Assembly: GCA_964396385.1 (NCBI GenBank)
Contig: CAYNFH010000024.1
Location: 1-43,742, forward strand
DNA: 43,742 nucleotides
DNA from: CAYNFH01 sp964396385
Lineage (GTDB): Bacteria; Armatimonadota; Chthonomonadetes; Chthonomonadales; CAJBBX01
Direction of reading: 5' to 3'
The notes below the pieces were generated by a model that saw only the letters and a program-made list of their open reading frames with translations, made no database searches and was not told where the DNA came from. Below are positions 15,875 through 23,982 of the stretch, in pieces; position 1 is the stretch's first letter; each line of letters starts with the position of its first letter. A program made the translations under genes and the position numbers.

Positions 15875-17814
15875 ACCCGAACAACAACGAAATCGATGCC
15901 CCGTCTCCGGAGATGACGGAAGACGGTGGACAGGGGACGGACGGAATCCGGATCAGTCCTCCGTCTTCCGTCCTCCGTCCATCTCGCGAGAGGCGCCGCG
16001 GCGTGACGGCCCTAGCGGCGGCGTGCGTACTGACCACCGTTGCCGCGCCCGGTCTCGCCCAACCCGGCGCCGCCGCGCACCCGGAAGCCTCGCTTCCACA
16101 GAGCGAGATGCGTGGGACCATCGAGCGCTTCACGGCCGCCCAGACCACCATCGAGCGGTCCTTCACGGTCGAGATCTCCCCTGAGCGTGCGGAGCGGCTC
16201 CGCCAACTGTACGGAGACTCTCTTGAAGCGCTGCAGCGGGTGGACTTCGGGAGGCTGAGCCAGGAGGGCCGTATCGACTACCTCCTCTTCCGCAACTACC
16301 TCCAGCACGCGCTGCGGGAGCTGGATATCCAGGCGCGAAGACGCGAGGAGGAGGGGCCGCTGGTGCCGTTTGCCCTGACCATCATCGGCCTGGAGGACGC
16401 CCGCCGCCGCATGGAGCCGCTGGACTCCGAAAAGGCCGCTGCCACCCTGCACGCCCTGGCCAAAGAGATCGAGGCGACCCGGAACGGGTTAGAGGGGGAG
16501 AAGGGGAGAAGGGGAGAAGGGGAGACGGAGAACGCTCCTGCCGGGGACTCTGTCCGTCCTCCGTCCTCCATCATCGGTCATCCGAGCAAGTCGCTCGCGC
16601 TCCGCGCCGCGAAGACGGTGGATGCGCTGCGTACGACGCTCCGCAACTGGCACGGGTTCTACAACGGGTACGACCCGCAGTTCACCTGGTGGGCCCACGA
16701 GGCGTACAGGGAGGTTGACAAGCAGCTCGAAGGGTACCACACCTTCCTACGGGAGCACGTCGCCGGCGTCAAGCCCGGCGATGAGAGCGACATCGTGGGC
16801 GACCCTATCGGGCGCGAGGCGTTGCTGAGCGAGCTCGCCTACGAGATGATCCCCTATACGCCGGAGGAGCTGATCCGCATCGCCAACCAGGAGTACGCCT
16901 GGTGTGAGAAGGAGATGAAGCGCGCCTCGCGCGACCTGGGCTACGGCGACGACTGGAAGAAGGCGCTGGAGCACGTCAAACAAGATCACGTTCCTCCGGG
17001 AAGACAACCGGAGCTCATTAAACAGCTCGCGCTGGAGGCCATCGACTTCGTGGAGCGGCACGACCTGGTTACAGTCCCGCCGCTGGCCAAGGAGTCGTGG
17101 CACATGGAGATGATGTCGCCTGAGCGGCAGCTCGTCAATCCATTCTTTCTGGGCGGCGAGAACATCATCGTCTCCTATCCCACCGACTCCATGACCTACG
17201 AGCAGAAGCTCATGAGCATGCGCGGCAACAATCGGTCCTTCGCCCGCGCAACGGTCTTCCACGAGCTTATCCCCGGCCACCACCTTCAGTGGTACATGCA
17301 GGCTCGCTACCGCACTTACCGGCGGCCTTTCCACACGCCGTTCTGGGTGGAAGGTAACGCCCTCTACTGGGAGATGCTGTTCTGGGACCTGGGCTTTCCC
17401 CAGACGCCGGAGGAGCGGATCGGCATGCTGTTCTGGCGGATGCACCGATGCGCCCGGATCATCTTCTCCCTCGGCTTCCACCTGGGGCAGATGACGCCGG
17501 AACAGTGCATCGACTTGCTGGTGGACCGCGTGGGGCACGAGCGGGCGAACGCGGAGGGCGAGGTGCGCCGCTCGCTCAACGGCGACTATCCGCCGCTTTA
17601 CCAGTGCGCCTACATGCTGGGCGGCCTCCAGCTCCGCGCCCTGCACCGGGAGCTGGTGGACAGCGGCAAGATGACCGTACGCCAGTTCAACGACGCCGTT
17701 CTCAAGGAGAACGCCATCCCTATCGAGATGATCCGCGCGGACCTCACCAGGCAGAAGCTGTCCCGCGACTATACGGCCCACTGGCGCTTCTACGACGGCA
17801 CAGATAAGCCATGA
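15871..17814 (+). CDS. DUF885 family protein (putative metallopeptidase) with two in-frame repeat insertions
   Basis: DUF885 proteins are exported, HExxH-like putative peptidases. His464 and Glu465 in VFHELIPGHHLQWYMQ form the candidate metal site, followed by PFHTPFWVEGNALYWE. A signal-like segment (VTALAAACVLTTVAAPGLAQ) begins only at about residue 45. The first 43 residues are largely encoded by repeat element B, and an in-frame GTG at 16003 is an alternative start. A second insertion (element I, about residues 207-237) separates KEIEATRNGLEG from SKSLALRAAKTVDALR. The ATG overlaps the S9 stop and the stop overlaps the amidohydrolase start, so the three genes are translationally coupled. 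Substrate is unknown. Confidence 0.85.
   Translation: MNPNNNEIDAPSPEMTEDGGQGTDGIRISPPSSVLRPSRERRRGVTALAAACVLTTVAAPGLAQPGAAAHPEASLPQSEMRGTIERFTAAQTTIERSFTVEISPERAERLRQLYGDSLEALQRVDFGRLSQEGRIDYLLFRNYLQHALRELDIQARRREEEGPLVPFALTIIGLEDARRRMEPLDSEKAAATLHALAKEIEATRNGLEGEKGRRGEGETENAPAGDSVRPPSSIIGHPSKSLALRAAKTVDALRTTLRNWHGFYNGYDPQFTWWAHEAYREVDKQLEGYHTFLREHVAGVKPGDESDIVGDPIGREALLSELAYEMIPYTPEELIRIANQEYAWCEKEMKRASRDLGYGDDWKKALEHVKQDHVPPGRQPELIKQLALEAIDFVERHDLVTVPPLAKESWHMEMMSPERQLVNPFFLGGENIIVSYPTDSMTYEQKLMSMRGNNRSFARATVFHELIPGHHLQWYMQARYRTYRRPFHTPFWVEGNALYWEMLFWDLGFPQTPEERIGMLFWRMHRCARIIFSLGFHLGQMTPEQCIDLLVDRVGHERANAEGEVRRSLNGDYPPLYQCAYMLGGLQLRALHRELVDSGKMTVRQFNDAVLKENAIPIEMIRADLTRQKLSRDYTAHWRFYDGTDKP
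15912..15982. repeat. Element B: tandem-word palindromic repeat at the start of the DUF885 gene
   Basis: GACGGAAGACGGTGGAC on the left pairs with GTCCTCCGTCTTCCGTC on the right at 16 of 17 positions, around the core GGAATCCGG (15943-15951). It lies wholly within the reading frame, between the start codon and the signal peptide. It belongs to the same word subfamily as elements A, F and I. Confidence 0.8.
16491..16581. repeat. Element I: tandem octamer repeat inserted in frame inside the DUF885 gene
   Basis: The octamer GGGGAGAA is repeated from about 16495 to 16525, then a non-identical right part GTCCGTCCTCCGTCCTCC (16552-16569). It encodes a low-complexity Glu/Gly/Arg stretch (GEKGRRGEGETE) followed by RPPSSI, where the rest of the protein reads as a continuous helical domain. 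Confidence 0.7.
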
Positions 17815-18659
17815 TCCCGATCATCGACACCCACCAACACCTCTGGGACCTGAGCCGGTTCCGGCTGCCGTGGCTGGATGGCGGCGGCCCACTTGCCAGG
17901 AGCTATCTGCCGGAGGAGTACGCGGCGGCGACGGAAGGGCTGCCGGTGGTGAAAACCGTCTACATGGAGGTGGACGTGGATCCGGCGCAGCACGAGCAGG
18001 AGGCGGAGTACGTGGTGGGACTCTGCGCGGACCCGGCGAGCCCTATGGCCGCGGCAGTCATCGGCGGAAGGCTTGCTTCGGAGCGGTTTCCTGAGTACGC
18101 CTGCCGCTTCGCCCGCAGCCCGTATGTCAAGGGCATTCGCCAGGTGCTGCACGGCCCCACGCCCGCCGGCTACTGCCTTCAGGAAGCGTTCGTTGCCGGC
18201 ATCCGGCTGCTGGGGGAGCTGGGGCTCTCTTTCGACCTCTGTCTCCGCCCAACGGAGCTCGTGGATGGCGCGAAGCTCGCCAGGCTCTGCCCGGACACGC
18301 GCTTCATCCTGGATCACTGCGGCAATGCGGACGTCCAGGCGAGGAACCGGTCACAGTGGCAGCGGGACATAGAGGAGATCGCCCGCTGCCCCAACATGGT
18401 CTGCAAGGTCTCCGGCATCGTGGCCTCCGCCAAGCCGGGCGCCTGGAGCGCGGAAGACCTGTCACCCATCGTGAACCACACGGTGGAGGTGTTCGGCCGG
18501 GACCGTATTATGTTCGGCGGGGACTGGCCCGTCTGTACCCTCGCCGCCACCCTCCGACAGTGGATAGGGGCCATCCAGGCCATCGTATCGTCCTGGCCCG
18601 AGCCGGACCGCCGCGCCCTCTTCCACGACAACGCCACCCGGTTCTACGGCATAGCCTGA
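17811..18659 (+). CDS. COG3618-type amidohydrolase / sugar-acid lactonase-like metal hydrolase
   Basis: This TIM-barrel superfamily includes L-fuconolactonase, 4-sulfomuconolactonase and 2-pyrone-4,6-dicarboxylate lactonase. His8 and His10 in IIDTHQHLW are metal ligands. FILDHCGNAD (about 166) and MFGGDWPVC with Asp238 complete the barrel pattern. The length of 282 is typical. The ATG overlaps the DUF885 stop by 4 bp, making it the last gene of a coupled trio ending at a strong hairpin (18674-18702). The best guess is a lactonase in the oxidative L-arabinose or L-fucose pathway, acting before the DapA-family step, but no dehydrogenase or dehydratase is present in the window. Confidence 0.82.
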   Translation: MIPIIDTHQHLWDLSRFRLPWLDGGGPLARSYLPEEYAAATEGLPVVKTVYMEVDVDPAQHEQEAEYVVGLCADPASPMAAAVIGGRLASERFPEYACRFARSPYVKGIRQVLHGPTPAGYCLQEAFVAGIRLLGELGLSFDLCLRPTELVDGAKLARLCPDTRFILDHCGNADVQARNRSQWQRDIEEIARCPNMVCKVSGIVASAKPGAWSAEDLSPIVNHTVEVFGRDRIMFGGDWPVCTLAATLRQWIGAIQAIVSSWPEPDRRALFHDNATRFYGIA

Positions 18660-18673
18660 TCCCGGACTCAAGC

Positions 18674-18702
18674 AACAGGCCACCCTCCCCGGGTGGCCTG
18701 TT
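18674..18702. terminator. Hairpin between convergent amidohydrolase and MFS genes
   Basis: AACAGGCCACCC (18674-18685) pairs perfectly with GGGTGGCCTGTT (18691-18702) around a 5-nt loop. The T-rich run is minimal on either strand, but the position between two converging genes fits a bidirectional terminator. Confidence 0.75.
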
Positions 18703-18722
18703 GAATCCGAGCTCCCGAAATC

Positions 18723-20003
18723 CTACATCTCGCCGGCGGGGACGGCTTCCTCGGTGGTGAAAGTAGTTGCCTCGTCCGTAGTGAGCCGGATGGCCTGGTA
18801 GCCACCCTTGGACTTGAAGTAGAGGAACAGCGCCCCGAAAACAAAGATCAGGATGAGCGGCAAGAACGCCACGTGCTGGAGCGCCGGACCGGCACCCAAC
18901 TTGTCGAAGTACCGGCCCATGATAGGCAGCGCCACGGCTACCGAGAGCATCCCCGTGCCGCCCATAATGCTGATGAGCAGCGCGCCGCCGCGCGGGAACT
19001 GCTCCGCCGTAACGCCCAGCATGGTCGGCCAGTAGTAGGTCTTGCCCAACGCGAAAACAGTCGCGGCCGCGAAGGCCACGAAGACCGTGGCGGTTCCTGG
19101 TTGAAGGCTTCCGAGCCAGTAGAGCCCTATGGTGGAGAGCACGGAGCAGCCGGCCAGCATGCCCATTGGAGAGAGCTTATGCGCCAGACCGCCCGCCGTT
19201 GAACGCAGAATGAACATCAGGCCCGCAGTATAGACCAGGAAGAGCACGGGCTGCTTCATGGCCGGCACCAGGCTGCCCATGAGCGACGGGAACCACTGAT
19301 CCGGTCCCAGCTCCGTGGCCGCCGTCATCCACATGCAGAGGAAAAGCAGAATGAACAGCGGTTTGAACGCTTCGCGCCACATCTCTCCCGTGGAGACGTT
19401 GGAGACCACACGCTCCGTCTTCGGGTAGTCCATGGTCAGCGCCATGATCAGGTAGATTACGGCCGGGATGTAGATGAGGCCGAGCTTAATCCGCCAGTCC
19501 ATGTCTCCGAGCGCCGCGGCCAGAAGACCGCCTATCACCAGCCCGCCCGGCCACCACGCGTGCAGGTGGTTCAGTTTTCGGGTCTTATCCTCGTTGTAGA
19601 TGGACGCAATGAGCGGGTTGATGACTCCCTCGACCAAACCTTGCGAGAGCCCCATGATGAAGAAACCGATGTAGAGCAGCAGCGTCCCGGTGTTGGTGAA
19701 GATGTTATCCACCGGTCCGTTGGGGTGCGGAGCAAGGAAGAGGACGACGGTCAGACCGACAAGATAACCGATGCTGGAGAGCGCGTGCAGAATCTTCATC
19801 CCGACCGCGTCCAGCAACGCGCCGCTGATGAAGATGGCGACTGTAAATGCCCAGAAGGCCGGGTTCCAGATCATTCCCATCTGCTCGTGAGTCAGATGGA
19901 ACGTGGCGCCCATGGCCTTTTCCACATCTCCACGGATGGCGAAGACCATGGAGGTGGTCACGAGCGAGATACAGCTCGTGATAAAGAGCCGTTGCTTGTT
20001 CAT
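18723..20003 (-). CDS. MFS transporter (sugar-type permease)
   Basis: About twelve hydrophobic segments span 426 residues (for example FWAFTVAIFISGALLDAVG, LLLYIGFFIMGLSQGLVEG). That is the usual size of a major facilitator permease in the inner membrane. The conserved region NPLIASIYNEDKTRKLNHLH, followed by AWWPGGLVIGG, resembles FucP/GluP-like sugar transporters. AAAGGAGGGAG lies 7 bp before the ATG, a strong ribosome-binding site. It converges on the arabinoside operon, so import of a sugar or oligosaccharide from the same pathway is plausible. The substrate cannot be read from sequence. Confidence 0.82.
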   Translation of the reverse strand: MNKQRLFITSCISLVTTSMVFAIRGDVEKAMGATFHLTHEQMGMIWNPAFWAFTVAIFISGALLDAVGMKILHALSSIGYLVGLTVVLFLAPHPNGPVDNIFTNTGTLLLYIGFFIMGLSQGLVEGVINPLIASIYNEDKTRKLNHLHAWWPGGLVIGGLLAAALGDMDWRIKLGLIYIPAVIYLIMALTMDYPKTERVVSNVSTGEMWREAFKPLFILLFLCMWMTAATELGPDQWFPSLMGSLVPAMKQPVLFLVYTAGLMFILRSTAGGLAHKLSPMGMLAGCSVLSTIGLYWLGSLQPGTATVFVAFAAATVFALGKTYYWPTMLGVTAEQFPRGGALLISIMGGTGMLSVAVALPIMGRYFDKLGAGPALQHVAFLPLILIFVFGALFLYFKSKGGYQAIRLTTDEATTFTTEEAVPAGEM

Positions 20004-20379
20004 CCGCGAACTCCCTCCTTTGATGAAGCTCGTCCGGGCACGAGAAGCGATACCGTGCGGGCGGCCTCGCCCGGGGTCGAAGAGTGCGGCAGCATACGCT
20101 GCCTGTGCGGAACGTCCGATTCCTGGTTTATGCGCGATCTATGCCATTTCCTCCCGCCGCGCCCCGATTCCGCACAAATGCCTGCCCGCTCGGAAGACGG
20201 CGTCCAGGCGTTCAGGCGTTGCCGATTGAGCGCTGATAGGGGCAACTTACGAGCGATGGGGATCTAGGGAATCACCTGGACGCCTGAACGCCTGGACGCC
20301 CTCTTAAGGAGGTTTCCCTCCGTTCGCGCCGAAGTGAGACATACACTACCTCGGGCACGCCCGGGCTTCAGGAACGTCA
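20004..20379. other. Divergent region between MFS and purC genes
   Basis: This 376-bp gap holds the MFS ribosome-binding site, repeat element G (listed separately) and the purC leader. AAGGAGG at 20306-20312 looks like a ribosome-binding site but has no start nearby; it pairs with CCTCC just downstream as a small hairpin. I see no coding frame worth calling. Confidence 0.5.
20199..20300. repeat. Element G: perfect 20-bp inverted repeat with an octamer word
   Basis: The 20-bp arm at 20199-20218 is the exact reverse complement of 20281-20300. Each arm carries the word CAGGCGTT/CAGGCGTC twice, and 62 bp separate the arms. The word resembles that of element H on the opposite strand (CAGGTGTT). 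Confidence 0.85.
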
Positions 20380-21315
20380 ATGGACAAGACCATCCTCTCG
20401 ACCGACATCCCCGGCCTGCCGCTGCGTGTCCGCGGCAAGGTGCGGGACATATACGACCTAGGCCGCACGCTCCTCATCGTCACCACGGACCGCATCTCCG
20501 CATACGACGTGGTGATGCCCAACGGCATCCCGGACAAGGGGCGCATCCTCACCCAGCTCTCCCGCTTCTGGTTCCTCCAACTGCGCCCGTTCGTGGCGAA
20601 CCACTACATCACCGCCGATACGGGCTACATCGTGGGCCGGCTGGACGAGCATGGCGTCCGCGCAACCTCGGACCTCGCGCGGCAGCTCGCCGGGCGTTGC
20701 ATGATGGTCCTCAAGGCGGAAGTGTTCCCCGTGGAGTGCGTGGTGCGGGGCTACATGGCCGGCTCGCTCTGGAACGAGTACGTGGACGCGGGGGGACTGG
20801 AGCGCGAGGTGACGCTGCACGGTAACACGCTGCCCGCCGGCCTGAAGGAATCGGACCGGCTGCCGGAGCCCATATTCACCCCAGCCACCAAGGCCGAGTC
20901 GGGCCACGACATGAACATCAGCTACGCGGAGGTGCGGAACATCGTGGGTACGGAGGATGCGGAGTGCCTGCGGCGCACCAGCCTGGAGATCTACCACCTG
21001 GCGGCGGAGCGAGGGCGCCAGCGGGGGATCATCATCGCGGACACCAAGTTCGAGTTCGGGATCTACAACGGGAACGTGGTGCTGGTGGACGAGGCGCTCA
21101 CGCCGGACTCCTCCCGCTTCTGGGACGCGGCGACCTACGCGCCGGGCAAGCCGCAGCCCTCCTTCGACAAGCAGTACCTGCGGGACTGGCTGCTCGAAAG
21201 CGGTTGGAACCGCGAGCCGCCGGCCCCCCAGCTCCCGGATTCCGTGGTGCGGGGCACCGCCTCCCGTTATCGGGAGGCGTTCCGCCGCCTTACGGGGGAA
21301 GATCTGCGGGACTGA
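20380..21315 (+). CDS. purC: Phosphoribosylaminoimidazole-succinocarboxamide synthase (SAICAR synthetase)
   Basis: PurC joins aspartate to CAIR in purine synthesis, using ATP. The N-terminus has LRVRGKVRDIYDLG and LLIVTTDRISAYDVVMPNGI. CVVRGYMAGSLWNEY (about residue 123), PEPIFTPATKAESGHD and IIIADTKFEFGIYNG with VLVDEALTPDSSRFW follow. All are signature blocks of the family. At 311 residues it is the longer type rather than the roughly 240-residue E. coli type. AGGAA lies 7 bp before the ATG. It stands alone, ending one base before the 3' end of the next gene on the opposite strand. Confidence 0.96.
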   Translation: MDKTILSTDIPGLPLRVRGKVRDIYDLGRTLLIVTTDRISAYDVVMPNGIPDKGRILTQLSRFWFLQLRPFVANHYITADTGYIVGRLDEHGVRATSDLARQLAGRCMMVLKAEVFPVECVVRGYMAGSLWNEYVDAGGLEREVTLHGNTLPAGLKESDRLPEPIFTPATKAESGHDMNISYAEVRNIVGTEDAECLRRTSLEIYHLAAERGRQRGIIIADTKFEFGIYNGNVVLVDEALTPDSSRFWDAATYAPGKPQPSFDKQYLRDWLLESGWNREPPAPQLPDSVVRGTASRYREAFRRLTGEDLRD

Positions 21316-21316
21316 G

Positions 21317-22324
21317 CTACCGGTACGTGTGGAAGACCCGGAACCCCACGTACCTCTGCGTGCCCATCTGGAACGCGATCCAGTCTCCGTTGGCACCGGG
21401 CGCGGGAGGCTGCCTCACCACCATCCAGTCCCCGCCGTAGAGGAAGCCGGTCAGCAGGACGCCTTCACCCCGGCTGTGCGCGTGCTCCTCCACCGGAACC
21501 CACCGGCCGTTCAGGGAGCTGCCATGCCGATCCCGCCAGGTGTAGGTCCCGTCCGACCGGATGTCAAGCATGTCGTGGTCGTGCCACCGCGCCATCCGAT
21601 CGTCAAACTGGCCGCTGCGCGCGGGCGTGATCGGCTCATCGGCCCCGCGGCACTGCCACACGCCGATGAAAAACTGCTTGTCCGGGTATTCCGTTGGGCC
21701 GCCTTCGACGTTCGGATAGCTGGGCGGCTGCCGGTAGTTGCGCTCGATGGCCATTAGGACGCCTGCAGTGGCCCCTGCCGCACGCATCTGGCGCACAAAC
21801 GGGTCCATGGGGGAGTATCGGAAGTCCACGCCGCGCTCCTGAATCATCGTTTGGAGGCGATGGTTGTCCTGGAAGTTATGGAACCAGTTCACGCTGGACG
21901 GGGTGACGTTGCTGCGCTCGTACTCCAGCAACTCCTCTTTGCTGAATGGCGGAGGGCCCGTGTAGGCCGGCTGTGGCCGCATCCCGGGCACCGGCTCGGA
22001 ATGATGGTAGCTCCGCTGGATGGCCAGCACCACCTCTATCGTGCCTCCCGCCCTCTGGAGCTCCGTATAGAAGGGGTCGCGCGGGTCGTAGGCAAAGTCC
22101 ACGCCCCGCCTCTGAATGGAGTCCGCGAGCCGCTTGTTGTCCTCCAGGTTCATCTTCGCGTCCCGGGAGGCCGGTGTGCAGTGCAGCCGCTCATACAGGA
22201 GGATCTCCTGCCGGTTCATCGGCTGCGGGCTCTCCGCGCGCGCGTTCGGCGTCATCGCCGCCAGCGCCAACAGGCCCAAGCCGGCCATCAGCGGCCGGAG
22301 GGCGCTCCTCAAGTCACGTCGCAT
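21317..22324 (-). CDS. Secreted protein with two internal repeats (uncharacterised)
   Basis: The signal peptide MRRDLRSALRPLMAGLGLLA ends near PNARA. Two copies of a roughly 75-residue unit follow. Copy 1 runs from EILLYERLHCTPASRDAK through RRGVDFAYDPRDPF to EVVLAIQRSYHH. Copy 2 runs from ELLEYERSNVTPSSVNW through ERGVDFRYSPMDPF to GVLMAIERNYRQ. The shared features are YER..[CN].TP, a GVDF.Y.P.DPF block and a closing AI.R.Y. The C-terminal third (about 230 onward) is a separate beta-rich domain (GTYTWRDRHGSSLNGRWVPV). AAGGAG lies 7 bp before the ATG at 22324. I do not recognise the family. Confidence 0.7.
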   Translation of the reverse strand: MRRDLRSALRPLMAGLGLLALAAMTPNARAESPQPMNRQEILLYERLHCTPASRDAKMNLEDNKRLADSIQRRGVDFAYDPRDPFYTELQRAGGTIEVVLAIQRSYHHSEPVPGMRPQPAYTGPPPFSKEELLEYERSNVTPSSVNWFHNFQDNHRLQTMIQERGVDFRYSPMDPFVRQMRAAGATAGVLMAIERNYRQPPSYPNVEGGPTEYPDKQFFIGVWQCRGADEPITPARSGQFDDRMARWHDHDMLDIRSDGTYTWRDRHGSSLNGRWVPVEEHAHSRGEGVLLTGFLYGGDWMVVRQPPAPGANGDWIAFQMGTQRYVGFRVFHTYR

Positions 22325-22532
22325 CCACGTCTCCTTGCCCGCGCACGGGGCCGCGCGCCAGCCCACCTACATGGTCGGCCGCTGGACCGCATTACTGCAG
22401 GACGCGCGCCCGCGCGGGCCGACTCGGTTGCTAGGTTCTGCTTGGAGCGGCGCCCCCTCCTCTTAGGCGTGGAGTCCCTGCTCAGCGATGCGCCTGCGCG
22501 GACACGGAGCCTCCCGCCTGTACGTCCGGCCC

Positions 22533-22560
22533 GAACACCTGAACACCTGAACACCTGAAT
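22533..22560. repeat. Element H: tandem octamer GAACACCT abutting the PilZ-like gene
   Basis: GAACACCT is repeated three times (22533-22556) plus GAAT, ending directly against the stop codon of the minus-strand PilZ-like gene. I do not see a clear inverted arm. Confidence 0.75.
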
Positions 22561-23010
22561 TCATTCCCACCCCGAATTCCATGTGGCCCGGCTGGCCAGG
22601 TGCCTGCGGACCTCCTTCACCGGCTGCTCGAACCGCACCGTAATGGCGTACGGATGGTCCGGGCTCAGGATGTGGGCGGAGCGGCTCACCACTCCCTCTA
22701 CCGTGCGGCGGCATTCGCCTGTCCTTACCAGAAGCTTCAGGTGCTCGTTGACACAGAACTCCACGTCACAGTCCGCGTCCAGGCCCTCCGGGTCAATGTC
22801 CCGCACGACGAGGGGCATGATTTCGTGGTCGTCCCGGTCTAGCACGGAAACGGTGGCGCCTTCCACGGCGTACATCTCTTGCGCGTATTCGGTTGTCATC
22901 CTGCTGGTCCTTCCTGTCAACGGCGCTCCGCTGGACCAGCCGTCCATCACTTGGCAGGTTATTCCACCTCCCGCGCGGATCTCATACTCCACCGTTTGAC
23001 GGACTCTCAC
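22561..23010 (-). CDS. PilZ-like domain protein
   Basis: PilZ domains bind cyclic-di-GMP and control motility or surface polysaccharide. The region from VVRDIDPEGLDADCDVEF through RRTVEGVVSRSAHI to PYAITVRFEQPVKEV resembles the PilZ barrel. I cannot see the full RxxxR and D/NxSxxG signature clearly, so c-di-GMP binding is uncertain. A GTG at 23010 gives 149 residues. An ATG at 22899 (MTTEYAQEMY, preceded by AGGAAGG 8-14 bp upstream) is an alternative start. The gene begins 4 bp after the preceding stop, so it is co-transcribed with the membrane protein upstream. The 3' end touches repeat element H. Confidence 0.55.
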   Translation of the reverse strand: MRVRQTVEYEIRAGGGITCQVMDGWSSGAPLTGRTSRMTTEYAQEMYAVEGATVSVLDRDDHEIMPLVVRDIDPEGLDADCDVEFCVNEHLKLLVRTGECRRTVEGVVSRSAHILSPDHPYAITVRFEQPVKEVRRHLASRATWNSGWE

Positions 23011-23014
23011 CGCC

Positions 23015-23917
23015 TCACTCCGAGCTACCGTCCGCCGGCCTCAGGAGGTGTCGCGGCGCGGATTCCGCCTGTCCGGCGGCCCTCAGCAGCGTGTCGGCGG
23101 CCGGCTCGTCGGAGGGACGCAGCAGCGCTCTCCCCTGGCGCATACGCTTGACCCGCTCTTCGAGCACGTTCAGGCAATCCAGGGCCGTTGCGCGGATCCG
23201 CTCTTCGCTCGGACTCGTAGGCGTTCCGGAAGCGATCCTCCACACGTGCGGCAGCGCCTCTGCGTCGCCGATCCGCGCCGTTGCCCGGAGGACCGCTACG
23301 TGGAAGTCCGAAGCGCTCCCAGGGAACATGCTCAGAAGCCCGTAAAGGCGGCGTTTCTGGCCCCTGGTCAGCATCTGAGAGTGCTCCTCGCGCAGGCGCG
23401 GCAGCAGCCTGGTCAGCATCCGGTACGGACAGCCGGAGCCAAACTGGAACGCGGTGGGCAGGGCATCCAGCAGGTCACCCACGACGGAGACGTCGTCGAT
23501 CTGCTCCAGTGCCCGCTCTACCCGCTCCCGGTCCCGGGACAGCCGTCTTGGATTGGCCGTGAAGAGGCTGCCGAATGTCTGTTTCCGAACCGCCAGTGCT
23601 CCAGCGATGGCCACGGCAAACATCCCGACAATGGCCGGGATTATCCACGAGAGGCTCATTATGAGGATAAGCGGTACGAGCAAGACCGCCGCTATGGCCA
23701 GCCCCACCAGCGAGGCTCCTCCGAGGCCGAGCCAGAAGAGGCACGATCCAAGCTGTCCCGGGCTGGACAGGCAGGCGATCAGCTCCCTGGCGCAGCGTCT
23801 CGGCTCTCGTTTCAGCGCCTCGCGTGCCACTTCCCGCTCGGCAGCCTGGGGGCTCTCGAGGTGCCTCAGCAGCAGCTCAACGTCGGAGTGTGCCATCCGT
23901 AGCTCATTGCCGGCCAT
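23015..23917 (-). CDS. Membrane protein with helical-repeat cytoplasmic part (uncharacterised)
   Basis: The first 50 residues (HSDVELLLRHLESPQAAERE, then VAREALKREPRRCAREL) look like a HEAT-type helix pair. Two adjacent membrane segments follow (about 58-85 and 88-110, including LAIAAVLLVPLILIMSLSWI). The rest is soluble and helical with HEAT-like character (AVLRATARIGDAEALPHVWR). No catalytic motif is visible and the family is not recognised. The start may be ATG at 23917 or 23896; neither has a strong ribosome-binding site. It is the first gene of a two-gene unit with the PilZ-like gene. Confidence 0.65.
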   Translation of the reverse strand: MAGNELRMAHSDVELLLRHLESPQAAEREVAREALKREPRRCARELIACLSSPGQLGSCLFWLGLGGASLVGLAIAAVLLVPLILIMSLSWIIPAIVGMFAVAIAGALAVRKQTFGSLFTANPRRLSRDRERVERALEQIDDVSVVGDLLDALPTAFQFGSGCPYRMLTRLLPRLREEHSQMLTRGQKRRLYGLLSMFPGSASDFHVAVLRATARIGDAEALPHVWRIASGTPTSPSEERIRATALDCLNVLEERVKRMRQGRALLRPSDEPAADTLLRAAGQAESAPRHLLRPADGSSE

Positions 23918-23982
23918 GTACTATCCCACTATCTTACGGCCCGGCGCGGAGGAAAGCGCGCCTGTGCGCAGAAGGGACCACC

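Noticed and set aside
20306..20312. AAGGAGG as a ribosome-binding site for a small gene upstream of purC
   Set aside because: No start codon with an open frame follows at 4-12 bp; it is probably part of a small hairpin.
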